DNA of 64,000 nt, taken from contig NZ_JAEEMU010000032.1 of the NCBI RefSeq assembly GCF_016283395.1, forward strand, positions 248,001 to 312,000, in the 5' to 3' direction. The stretch is from Ruminococcus sp. Lineage in GTDB: Bacteria > Bacillota_A > Clostridia > Oscillospirales > Ruminococcaceae. The translations under genes and the position numbers were made by a program. Each line of letters begins with the position of its first letter. Positions within the stretch are counted from its first letter, which is position 1. The notes below the pieces were generated by a model. It was given only the letters and a program-made list of their open reading frames with translations, made no database searches and was not told the DNA's origin. This document shows positions 41,680-50,604 of the stretch, one piece after another.

Positions 41680-42735
41680 TTGCAGTATTCAATAAGCATA
41701 GTAATACCAGTTTATAACATGGGAGATACTATTACAAAATGTGTAAGGTCAATATTAGAAAATAATAATGATATTGATATTGAGGTAATAATTGTAGATG
41801 ATGGATCAAATGATAACACACCTCAAATTTGCGATGAACTTGCTGTTAAATATAAAAATGTATTTGTATATCATAAAACTAATGAGGGTTCTGGTCCAGC
41901 TAGAAATTATGGTATAAAGAAAGCATCTGGAAAATATATTTTTTTTCCAGATGCCGATGATTTGTTAATTGATAATGCGATTTCTATCATGTTTCATGAA
42001 ATGAAAAATAGTGACTGCGATTTATTAGTTTTTGGATTTCAAAGTCAGACCGAGTCTGGAAAGGTTGTATCTCAAAAAAAGTATCCATATATGACTTTAG
42101 ATGGAGAAACAACTCGACAACACTATTCTAATTATATTGGATATGAAGTTAAATATCCAATACAAGGTGCTCCTTGGAATAAGATGTTTGATTTGGAAAT
42201 AATTAAAAAGTATAGTATTGAATTTCCTTCATTACGTCGTCACCAAGATGAAGCTTTCATTGCACGATATATGTGTTATGTTGAGTCAATACATTTTATT
42301 GAAGACATTCTCTATATACATTATACTAATGATTTAAAAAAAGAATGGGATAAATATCCAGTAGATTATATAAAAGCTGTAATTGGATTAAGGAACGATC
42401 GTAAACATACTATTTTAAAATGGAATAAAAATGATTATGAGACAAGAGAGTGGATTGATTGTGAATATATTTGTGGTGTTATTAAAGCGTGTGAATTAAC
42501 GTTTTCACCTAAAGCTAATTTATCATTTAAGAAGCGGAGAAAAAGGATATATAATTATATTAAGAAAAGTAGAATTTGTGATTTTATTAATAATTCAAAA
42601 ACAGGAAAATATCAAAAAGCAATATTATTTTTAGCAAAAAATAAAATGTATCTATTAGCTTACATTACAATGCATATAAAAATCAGTGCGGAAAAAAAAG
42701 GAATTGTTCAATTAATTAAGACGTGGATGAGATGA
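41680..42735 (+). CDS. Family 2 glycosyltransferase
   Basis: A 351-aa GT2 enzyme. The best start is TTG at 41680, six bases from AGGTG; a GTG at 41671 would overlap the acetyltransferase stop. Motifs are ISIVIPVYNMGDT, VEVIIVDDGSNDNTPQICDEL, GSGPARNYGIKKASGKYIFFPDADDLL, GAPWNKMFD and RRHQDEAFIARY. It is longer than its paralogues owing to a basic helical C-terminus (about 255-350). Confidence 0.85.
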   Translation: MQYSISIVIPVYNMGDTITKCVRSILENNNDIDIEVIIVDDGSNDNTPQICDELAVKYKNVFVYHKTNEGSGPARNYGIKKASGKYIFFPDADDLLIDNAISIMFHEMKNSDCDLLVFGFQSQTESGKVVSQKKYPYMTLDGETTRQHYSNYIGYEVKYPIQGAPWNKMFDLEIIKKYSIEFPSLRRHQDEAFIARYMCYVESIHFIEDILYIHYTNDLKKEWDKYPVDYIKAVIGLRNDRKHTILKWNKNDYETREWIDCEYICGVIKACELTFSPKANLSFKKRRKRIYNYIKKSRICDFINNSKTGKYQKAILFLAKNKMYLLAYITMHIKISAEKKGIVQLIKTWMR

Positions 42736-42741
42736 ATAGAA

Positions 42742-43965
42742 ATGGAGAATAAGGTTGATAATAAATGTAAAAAAACGATTTTTGAATTGGAGGTTTTGGC
42801 TTACGTATTCTTATTACCTATTATTGTTGATTTTTTTAATGTAATAGTTAATCAATTTAAGCTTGGCAATCCTTCTTTAATTACGACATTTATATACATA
42901 GTTTCATTATTGATAATATTAATCAAAGGGTTTAAACATATAAGAATTAATGATGTCTTGTTGTGTTTTGTGTCGATTATTCCGTTTATATTGTCGTATT
43001 TTCTTTTTTCTGGTTCAAGGCAATTTTTGTTTAAGCAAGATATGCTTATTATTTATGTGTTTTTTTTCCCTATTTCAATATTATATATTAAAAACATTAA
43101 TGATTGGCGTGACTTTTATAGAATATTTGAAAAGTTTGGTGAAATAGCAATTTCCCTCGCTGTTTTTATCTTGTTATTTCTGGATTATTCAAGTTATTTG
43201 GTTTATATGGGTTTTTCTTATGCTCTTTTACCTTTTATTGCTGTAATATATCGTAAAGCAAGGTCGATTTCATCATTAAAAAGCTGGCTTTTTTTCTTTA
43301 CTGGATTAATTACTATTTTGATTTTTGGAGCTAGAGCAGCTTTTTTGTTTATAATAATATATATTATTTTGTATGAATTATTTACTAAAAGAATTTCTTC
43401 GAGAAAGAATATGTTGACATTATTTTTAGTTGGCGTTATGGCAGGAATTATTTTTCTGTTTTATGATTCTTTTATGAATAGTATTGCACATATTTCTATA
43501 CTAAATAATTCATATATTGTTCAGCGTTTGATTCAAGGTAAACTGTTTGAAGCGGAAACGAGAAACATTCTTTATGAAAACTGTAGGAATAGGATAAATT
43601 GTATGGGATTAGAAGTTAGTGGCTTTTTTGGAGATCGTAGATATTGTATGGGATTTGCATATCCACATAATATTATATATGAAGTTTTGATGTCATGGGG
43701 CTGGATAATAGGCATTATATTTTTGATTGTTCTGTTCGCTATGATTATGAAAGTAATTGTAACTAAAAATCTAAGTATTAGAGAAATAGCAATATTATTC
43801 ATTGTAACTTGCTTTTTAAAATTTTTTGTTTCAGGTAGTTATTTAATTGATGGTAAATTTTGGCTTTTTATATCGATCTTATCAGCTTTATCCAAAGCTA
43901 TTAAGTGCGAAAAAGTTTGTTCCACAGATAATAACGAAAAAGAGAACTTAATTGAAATGATTTGA
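42742..43965 (+). CDS. Polysaccharide polymerase (Wzy / O-antigen ligase-like)
   Basis: A 407-aa membrane protein with about ten hydrophobic helices and one larger extracellular loop (about 250-310) before the last helices. The loop carries Arg/Cys residues (ENCRNRINCMGLEVSGFFGDRRYCMGF). Wzy enzymes join repeat units outside the membrane and typically show this topology with weak sequence conservation. No other polymerase is in the cluster, which supports the role. The ribosome site is weak. Confidence 0.72.
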   Translation: MENKVDNKCKKTIFELEVLAYVFLLPIIVDFFNVIVNQFKLGNPSLITTFIYIVSLLIILIKGFKHIRINDVLLCFVSIIPFILSYFLFSGSRQFLFKQDMLIIYVFFFPISILYIKNINDWRDFYRIFEKFGEIAISLAVFILLFLDYSSYLVYMGFSYALLPFIAVIYRKARSISSLKSWLFFFTGLITILIFGARAAFLFIIIYIILYELFTKRISSRKNMLTLFLVGVMAGIIFLFYDSFMNSIAHISILNNSYIVQRLIQGKLFEAETRNILYENCRNRINCMGLEVSGFFGDRRYCMGFAYPHNIIYEVLMSWGWIIGIIFLIVLFAMIMKVIVTKNLSIREIAILFIVTCFLKFFVSGSYLIDGKFWLFISILSALSKAIKCEKVCSTDNNEKENLIEMI

Positions 43966-44034
43966 TAAAATATTTGGCGATAACGAATGATTATTGAAAA
44001 TTCTTCAAGGCATAATAACATTAGGAGAAAATAT

Positions 44035-45321
44035 ATGAAAATAGGTTTTTTTTTAGAAAACAAATTATATAATAAAGTGGATTTTTCGAGGCCAGAATTA
44101 GGCAATCCAGGCATTAGAGGAACTCAGTATATGATTTGGATTATTGCGTGTAAATTAGCCAAATATCATGATATCTACCTTTTTGCACCGTGTATAGATA
44201 AAATGCCTTCTTATTTACATAGTTGTTTATGTAAAGATGAGAAACAAGCATTTATTAAAGCAGTGGAATTAGGTGTTGAAGTACTTGTTTTAAGAGCGTG
44301 TAACGAAAATGCTGATTTATATCAATCATTTAATAATGATAAAGTAAAGCTGATTCTTTGGTCTCATAATTTTGAGAATTATAAACTTGCAAATTCTGTC
44401 GCAAAGAATAGACAAATTAAAAGATTTGTATGTGTTGGAAGGCAACAGTATGAAAGATTAAGAGATCATGAAATATTTTTTAAATCAACATATATATATA
44501 ATGCACTAGATTTTAAAACTTTTAAGGGTAAGAGAATTAAAAATGATAATAAGACTGTAACATATATTGGTGCTTTGAACAATCAGAAAGGATTTCATAT
44601 ATTGGCTAAATCATGGAAAAAGATATGTAAATTGGTTCCAAATGCTCAATTAAATGTATTGGGTACAGGGAATATGGGGAAAAATGTCGAATTAGGCCAG
44701 TATGGTTTAGCTGATAAAAAGTATGAAAAAAGGTTTATGAAATATTTATTAGATAAAAATGGCAACATTTTATCTAGTGTACATTTTTTAGGTAGTATTG
44801 GAGGAAATGAAAAACAAGAGGTAATGTTGAAAACGTCCGTGGGGGTTGCTAATCCTTCTGGTAAAAGCGAAACATTTTGCATTGTGGCAACAGAATTTGA
44901 AGCTTTGGGAATTCCTGTTGTATCAAAAAAAGGCTATGGCTTGTTAGATACTGTTGTCAATGGAAAAACAGGTATACTAGTTAATAATGAAAGAGAATTA
45001 ATCTCTGCAATTACAAGATTACTTACAAATCATAATTTTAATAATACAATTGGAACAAATGGTTATCATTTTGTTAGAAAGCATTTTTCAATTGAAAAAG
45101 TAGTTCAACAATGGTTAAAATTAATTGATGATGTCAAAAGAAATGAGCCATTGGTGGTAGTTGATACATATAGCTTCTCATTTAATCAATTTAAATGGTT
45201 AAGAGAAATTAACCGAAAAATTCAATATAATGGTTTGAATACACCTTCACTGCTTATGTATGAGTATATAAAAACTGCTTTGATGAATATTTTATTAAAA
45301 ATTAGGAGTCTACATAAGTGA
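44035..45321 (+). CDS. Family 4 glycosyltransferase (GT-B)
   Basis: A 428-aa protein from the ATG at 44035 (AGGAGA upstream). The C-terminal Rossmann half shows TYIGALNNQKGFHILAKSW, LNVLGTG and the donor-binding KSETFCIVATEFEALGIPVV followed by GKTGILVNNERELISAI, the EX7E-type region of GT4. The N-terminal half (about 1-180) binds the acceptor. The only retaining GT-B enzyme in the cluster. Confidence 0.85.
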   Translation: MKIGFFLENKLYNKVDFSRPELGNPGIRGTQYMIWIIACKLAKYHDIYLFAPCIDKMPSYLHSCLCKDEKQAFIKAVELGVEVLVLRACNENADLYQSFNNDKVKLILWSHNFENYKLANSVAKNRQIKRFVCVGRQQYERLRDHEIFFKSTYIYNALDFKTFKGKRIKNDNKTVTYIGALNNQKGFHILAKSWKKICKLVPNAQLNVLGTGNMGKNVELGQYGLADKKYEKRFMKYLLDKNGNILSSVHFLGSIGGNEKQEVMLKTSVGVANPSGKSETFCIVATEFEALGIPVVSKKGYGLLDTVVNGKTGILVNNERELISAITRLLTNHNFNNTIGTNGYHFVRKHFSIEKVVQQWLKLIDDVKRNEPLVVVDTYSFSFNQFKWLREINRKIQYNGLNTPSLLMYEYIKTALMNILLKIRSLHK

Positions 45322-45407
45322 ACTGAAAGGATTGACGAAATCAGAAGTTAATTTTAGAAATTATTAGAAAGGAATATAATCAATTATATTTGATTGTATA
45401 ATATATT

Positions 45408-46400
45408 ATGAAAGAGGCATTAATTTCGGTTATTATTCCAATTTTTCGCGTGGAGAAATATTTGCGTAGATGCATAGATAGCATAATTAATCAAACTTAT
45501 AGAAATATTGAGATTATATTAGTTGACGATGGTAGTGATGATGGCTGCCCTTCAATATGTGATGAATATGTCAATTTAGATAATAGAGTATTTGTATATC
45601 ACAAAAACAATGGCGGATTATCTGATGCGAGAAATTATGGAATAAAAAAATCAAATGGGGAATATTTGCTGTTTGTTGATAGTGATGATTATGTTGATTT
45701 AACAATGATTCAAAAGTTATATATTGCACTTATTAAAAATAATGCTGATATTAGTATTTGTCCATATCTATATGTGAACGAGAACGGGGAAATGCTACAA
45801 GTTCAAAAAAAGCTGGGAAAAAGAGGAACTTTTTCAAATGAAGAAATATTCCACATGTACGATGTTAGTGATGTGAGTTGGATTTTAGGAGTTGCATGGA
45901 ATAAGCTATATAAAAGAGAGATTTTTTCGGATATTAGATATCCAGTTGGGAAATTACATGAAGATAATTTTGTGTCATTTTTATTATATGAAAAAGCAAA
46001 TCTAATCTCGATAATAGATGATAAGCTTTATTTTTATACACAAAGAGAACAAAGTATTATGGGAAATCGAGTAAATGTTAGACATGCTGATGGAGCCATT
46101 GCAGCTTTAAATAGAATTGATTTTGCTAAAAAAACTGGAAGGTTATATTTGATTCCAAAAGCAGAAGAACAAGCTTTTGGGACTTTGTTTAGTATTGTTG
46201 TGTATGTAAATAATAATAAAGATAGGAGATACTTGAGGCCGATTATTAAAAGATATACAGAAACTTATGAAAAGTCTCTTAAATATTTGAATTTGAGTGC
46301 GGTTGAAAAAATAAAAAGAAGAATATTTATACGTAGCAGTGTTATGTTATATTTATATAAATTATTTGTTGTATTTAGAAATAAAACTTTGAGAAATTAA
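45408..46400 (+). CDS. Family 2 glycosyltransferase
   Basis: A 330-aa GT2 enzyme: LISVIIPIFRVEKYLRRCIDS, IEIILVDDGSDDGCPSICDEY, GLSDARNYGIKKSNGEYLLFVDSDDYVD, GVAWNKLYKRE and LHEDNFVSF. There is no ribosome site close to the ATG; a TATAAT lies eight bases upstream, so the mRNA could be leaderless or the gene could have a local promoter. The following 341 bases hold no gene. Confidence 0.87.
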   Translation: MKEALISVIIPIFRVEKYLRRCIDSIINQTYRNIEIILVDDGSDDGCPSICDEYVNLDNRVFVYHKNNGGLSDARNYGIKKSNGEYLLFVDSDDYVDLTMIQKLYIALIKNNADISICPYLYVNENGEMLQVQKKLGKRGTFSNEEIFHMYDVSDVSWILGVAWNKLYKREIFSDIRYPVGKLHEDNFVSFLLYEKANLISIIDDKLYFYTQREQSIMGNRVNVRHADGAIAALNRIDFAKKTGRLYLIPKAEEQAFGTLFSIVVYVNNNKDRRYLRPIIKRYTETYEKSLKYLNLSAVEKIKRRIFIRSSVMLYLYKLFVVFRNKTLRN

Positions 46401-46741
46401 TTTCATTATATCTAGATATTAACATGAATATAGTGCTTAGTAAAACCTAAACAGGGATTCAGTTCTGTAGGTATTAATCAAATTATCACGTAGCAACATG
46501 GTTTATCAAAATTCTATATTTATGGTTTACAGAGTACTAGCCTTTGGTAGTAAATATTTATATGTTGCATAACCTAGTAATGGGACGTGTTGATGCAAGA
46601 TTATGGATATTCAAGAAAAGGAAATTTACGAATTAAAATCATGGATGATTTCATTGGACATAATTATATATTATATTATGAAAAGCTGAGATTTAGTAAG
46701 TATTAGTAAGATTTTACGAGTTATTATGAGGAGGATTGGTG
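46401..46741. other. Intergenic region within polysaccharide cluster
   Basis: AT-rich, no strong hairpin. A 28-codon frame (46603-46689) has no ribosome site and no recognisable product. The end of the region supplies the GAGGAGG ribosome site of the next gene. It may be a recombination scar between cassette genes. Confidence 0.35.
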
Positions 46742-47704
46742 ATGGATAAATTAGTTTCAATAATTGTACCGGTATATAATAAACAAGAAACGATTGTGAA
46801 ATGTTTGAATAGTTTAGCTCGGATTTCTTATGAAAAACTTGAGATTATTATTGTCGATGATGGTTCTACAGATAAATCATCAGAACTATGCCAAAAACAA
46901 TGCATAAAAAACAAAAAGTTTAAATATTTTAGAAAAGATAATGGAGGGGTATCTTCAGCAAGAAATTATGGCATAAAAAAAGCAAATGGTGATTTTATTT
47001 TTTTTGTTGATGCCGATGACAGTGTATCTTCTGATATTATATCTGAATCATTAAGATGTTTATGCGAGAACGATTGTTTAGTATTTTCGTGCTATTCGGA
47101 ATACCTTGACGGAAATGTAATTGATTCTTCATTATGCAAAACTTATTTAATTGATGATTTTTTTGATGTGTTTTTTAACAAATATAATTCTTACGTGATG
47201 AATACACCTTGGAATAAAGTATATAGGTCTCGAATCATTATTGAAAATGATTTAAAATTTGATGAATCATTGAATTTGGGTGAAGATTTATGTTTTAACA
47301 TTGATTATTATTTACATTGTAATAATGTAAAAATAATAAATACCCAGTTATATTTTTATTCGTATTCAGAATCAGGACTTACAAATTGTAAAAGGAATGT
47401 TTTAGATCTGTGGAAGAGTGAATATAAGTCGCTTAAAAAGATAAAAAAAATAACAACTGTTTTAAATAAGATTGATTCAGGCGTTATTAATAATTATATT
47501 ATGATTAGAATTAAAAAAGTTCTATCTATTTATTTAGATAAATGTAATTTTAAAGAAAGTATAGAATTAAGAAAAGTAGTGTTAAAAAATATCAAGAGTA
47601 TATCAATGTGTAAAATAGGATCAATTTTAGCAAATTTAAAAATATATATATATATTTTTTTATTGCCAGAAATATATTTAAAAAATAGAATGAAAAGAGG
47701 TTAA
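46742..47704 (+). CDS. Family 2 glycosyltransferase
   Basis: A 320-aa GT2 enzyme; the ATG at 46742 is seven bases from GAGGAGG. Motifs are LVSIIVPVYNKQETIVKCL, LEIIIVDDGSTDKSSELC, GVSSARNYGIKKANGDFIFFVDADDSV, TPWNKVYRSR and LGEDLCFNIDY. It is close to the two preceding GT2 paralogues. Very Lys/Ile/Asn-rich, in line with the AT-rich cassette. Confidence 0.87.
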   Translation: MDKLVSIIVPVYNKQETIVKCLNSLARISYEKLEIIIVDDGSTDKSSELCQKQCIKNKKFKYFRKDNGGVSSARNYGIKKANGDFIFFVDADDSVSSDIISESLRCLCENDCLVFSCYSEYLDGNVIDSSLCKTYLIDDFFDVFFNKYNSYVMNTPWNKVYRSRIIIENDLKFDESLNLGEDLCFNIDYYLHCNNVKIINTQLYFYSYSESGLTNCKRNVLDLWKSEYKSLKKIKKITTVLNKIDSGVINNYIMIRIKKVLSIYLDKCNFKESIELRKVVLKNIKSISMCKIGSILANLKIYIYIFLLPEIYLKNRMKRG

Positions 47705-47708
47705 CTAA

Positions 47709-48779
47709 TTGAAAGTAGGGTTAATTACTATTGTTGATCCAATTCCTAATTATGGAAATAAATTACAACATTATGCTACTTACGCAGTTTTAAAAAGAAT
47801 GAATAACGAAGTTACATCATATACAATGGAAAAGCCTATAATTAGTTTTAAAACTAGAATTGCGCATATAATTCATATTGTTACTAGATATAGATTTACT
47901 AAACAAAAAACGTTTTGGAAATATGGATACAAAAAAAATATGAGATTTCATATTTTTAATAAGACTAAACTTAATATTAAGTATATAAAAAAAACAAACG
48001 GTTTGGAAATGAAGGAAGACATTTTTTTTGTTGGTTCGGACCAGGTTTGGAATACTAATTGGTTTAATAATAAAAAAGAGGAAATGTTCTTGCTTAAATT
48101 TATTCAAGATAATAAGAAAAAAAATAGTTTTTCATCTTCTTTTGGCACAGATGTATTAAATAAAAAATGGACGGAAAGATTTTCTAAGGAATTATCTAAG
48201 TTTAATTATATTTCGGTTCGCGAGGAAGCTGGTAAAAGAATACTTAATTGTTTAATAAAAAGGGAAGTAAAAGTTTTGGTCGATCCAACAATGCTATTAA
48301 CTAAGGAGGAATGGAGAATAATTTCTAATAAACCTGTTAATGCAAAAGAAGGATATGTTCTAACTTATTTTTTGTCGCCAAAATGTGATGATGCGAGTGC
48401 TGTATTAGAAAGAGTAAAGGAAAATAGAAAAGTATATGAATTACTAGATCTAAATGATGATATAGTCGGAACAGCTACCCCCGAAAATTTCATCTGGCTA
48501 TTTGATCATGCAGATATTGTTTTAACAGATTCATTTCATGCATGTGTGTTTTCTTTTTTATTTAATAAACCTTTTCTTGTCTTTGATAGGAACTGGAATG
48601 AAAAGAGCATGAATTCTCGTTTGGAGACACTATTGTCTAAATTTAACCTTGAAAGAAAGTATTATTATAGTGGGATTCAAAATAATGTGTGGGAACATGA
48701 TTATTCCGAAGGTTATAAACAACTTGAAATGGAAAGAAGAAAAGCAATTAGTTTTTTAGAATCAGTTTTGAGAAATTAA
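47709..48779 (+). CDS. Polysaccharide pyruvyl transferase family protein
   Basis: A 356-aa protein with a TTG start eight bases after GAGG. The family pattern is present: VDPIPNYGNKLQHYATYAVLK, FFVGSDQVWNTNWF, YISVREEAG, VDPTMLL, GYVLTYFLSPK and ADIVLTDSFHACVFSFLFNKPFLVF. It adds a pyruvate ketal from phosphoenolpyruvate to a sugar, giving the polymer a negative charge. Last gene of the strongly AT-rich part. Confidence 0.88.
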   Translation: MKVGLITIVDPIPNYGNKLQHYATYAVLKRMNNEVTSYTMEKPIISFKTRIAHIIHIVTRYRFTKQKTFWKYGYKKNMRFHIFNKTKLNIKYIKKTNGLEMKEDIFFVGSDQVWNTNWFNNKKEEMFLLKFIQDNKKKNSFSSSFGTDVLNKKWTERFSKELSKFNYISVREEAGKRILNCLIKREVKVLVDPTMLLTKEEWRIISNKPVNAKEGYVLTYFLSPKCDDASAVLERVKENRKVYELLDLNDDIVGTATPENFIWLFDHADIVLTDSFHACVFSFLFNKPFLVFDRNWNEKSMNSRLETLLSKFNLERKYYYSGIQNNVWEHDYSEGYKQLEMERRKAISFLESVLRN

Positions 48780-48975
48780 TAAAATATTTCAACGATTTGA
48801 CCGTAAAAATCGTATAAAGTAGTTTTTTAGGAAATAGATAATTGAAGATGAAACTATCAAAAATGCAACAAGAAATACTGTTTGAGCGTTTTATCATAAC
48901 GATTTTATAAAGCTTTGAAAGAAGTTTTATGATTCTTTCCGATGCATATCTTATATTTTAGGAGAACTATACTAA

Positions 48976-50535
48976 ATGAAAATAGAACGTACAAAAAATG
49001 CCGCAAGAAACATATTGTTTGGTGTTATTCTAAAAATATATCAAATAATTGTTCCGTTTCTTATGAGAACAGCGATGATTTATTTTATGGGCATACAATA
49101 TTTAGGATTGAATAGTTTGTTTACTTCAGTATTGTCTGTTCTTAATCTTGCTGAATTAGGTGTTGGTAGCGCGATGGTTTTTAGTATGTATAAGCCTATA
49201 GCAGATGATGATAATACAACAATCTGTGCTTTAATGCAATTATATAAAACATATTATAGGATAATAGGTGGTGTTATAGCAGTATTAGGGATTGTATTAA
49301 CTCCTTTTGTTCCGCATTTAATAAAAGGAGAGGTTCCATTAGGTATAAATATATATGTATTATATCTTCTTAATCTTTGTGCTACTGTTTTATCATATTG
49401 GCTTTTTGCGTATAAGAATAGCATTCTTCAAGCACATCAAAGAAATGATGTTGTGAGCAAAGTTGCGCTAATAACAAATACGCTTCAATATGGTTTACAA
49501 ATACTAGTTTTGTGGGTTTTACATGATTATTATATTTATGTTATAGTGGCTTTGATTACACAGGCACTTACAAATATTGCAACTGCATGTGTTGCCAATA
49601 AAATATATCCGCAGTTTAAAGCTGAGGGAAAAGTTTCGGAAAATGATGTTAAGACTATAAACAAGCGAATTAGAGATTTGTTTACGTCTAAAATAGGTGC
49701 AGTTGTGGTTAATTCTGCCGATACTATTGTAATTTCAGCATTTTTAGGCCTTACGATACTTGCGATTTATCAGAACTATTATTATATTCTTACTTCTGTA
49801 ATAGGTTTTGTAACTATAATTTTTTCTTCCTGCACAGCAGGAATAGGGAATAGTTTAGTTGTTGAAACAAAAGAAAAGAATTTCAAGGATTTTAATAAAT
49901 TTACATTTATTATATCTTGGATTGCGGGGATATGCTCGTGCTGTTTTCTAAGTCTTTTTCAGCCATTCATGGAAATTTGGGTAGGCAAGGATTTGATGTT
50001 GGATTATGTAGCTGTGATTTGTTTTGTTGTGTATTATTTTATTTATGAGATTAATCAGTTACTTAATGTTTACAAGGATGCTGGTGGTATTTGGCATGAG
50101 GATAGATTTAGACCGCTAGTAACGGCATGCGCAAATCTTGGATTTAATCTTATAACGGTAAAAATATGGGGAATATATGGCGTGCTTCTTTCGACCGTTA
50201 TTTCGATGATATTAGTAGGTATGCCATGGCTCTTCCATAATTTATTTACAACTATATTTGAAAAAAAACAGTTATTAGCATACTTAAAGAAGATTATTTT
50301 TTATACTGGTATTTCTGCACTTACTTGCGTAATTACTGTTTTAATGTGTAACTTTATTAATCTAGGAAAATGGACAACTTTATTTTTACGATTGAGTATT
50401 TGTTTGATTATTCCTAATGTTTTGTTTTTTGTAATATATCATAAAACAGAAGAATATAAGGATACATTGCTACTTTTAAATGGAATGACAAAAGGAAAGT
50501 ATGCAGGATTACTTAGAAATATAGGGATGAAATAA
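48976..50535 (+). CDS. Repeat-unit flippase (Wzx-type, MOP superfamily)
   Basis: A 519-aa protein with about 12-14 membrane helices and a good AGGAGA ribosome site. It opens with TKNAARNILFGVILKIYQIIVPFLMRTAMIYFMG, the usual MATE-like first helix pattern, and has MGIQYLGLNSLFTSVLSVLNLAELG. It moves the lipid-linked repeat unit across the membrane. The 196 bases before it show no clear signal. Confidence 0.9.
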   Translation: MKIERTKNAARNILFGVILKIYQIIVPFLMRTAMIYFMGIQYLGLNSLFTSVLSVLNLAELGVGSAMVFSMYKPIADDDNTTICALMQLYKTYYRIIGGVIAVLGIVLTPFVPHLIKGEVPLGINIYVLYLLNLCATVLSYWLFAYKNSILQAHQRNDVVSKVALITNTLQYGLQILVLWVLHDYYIYVIVALITQALTNIATACVANKIYPQFKAEGKVSENDVKTINKRIRDLFTSKIGAVVVNSADTIVISAFLGLTILAIYQNYYYILTSVIGFVTIIFSSCTAGIGNSLVVETKEKNFKDFNKFTFIISWIAGICSCCFLSLFQPFMEIWVGKDLMLDYVAVICFVVYYFIYEINQLLNVYKDAGGIWHEDRFRPLVTACANLGFNLITVKIWGIYGVLLSTVISMILVGMPWLFHNLFTTIFEKKQLLAYLKKIIFYTGISALTCVITVLMCNFINLGKWTTLFLRLSICLIIPNVLFFVIYHKTEEYKDTLLLLNGMTKGKYAGLLRNIGMK

Positions 50536-50604
50536 GGGACACATTCAAATATTGACATAGTTTAAATGAATTACAGTATTTTTTAAGGTTTGGTTAGTGG
50601 TTAT

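Noticed and set aside
46603..46689. 28-codon frame between glycosyltransferase genes
   Set aside because: No ribosome site and no recognisable sequence; likely chance in AT-rich DNA.
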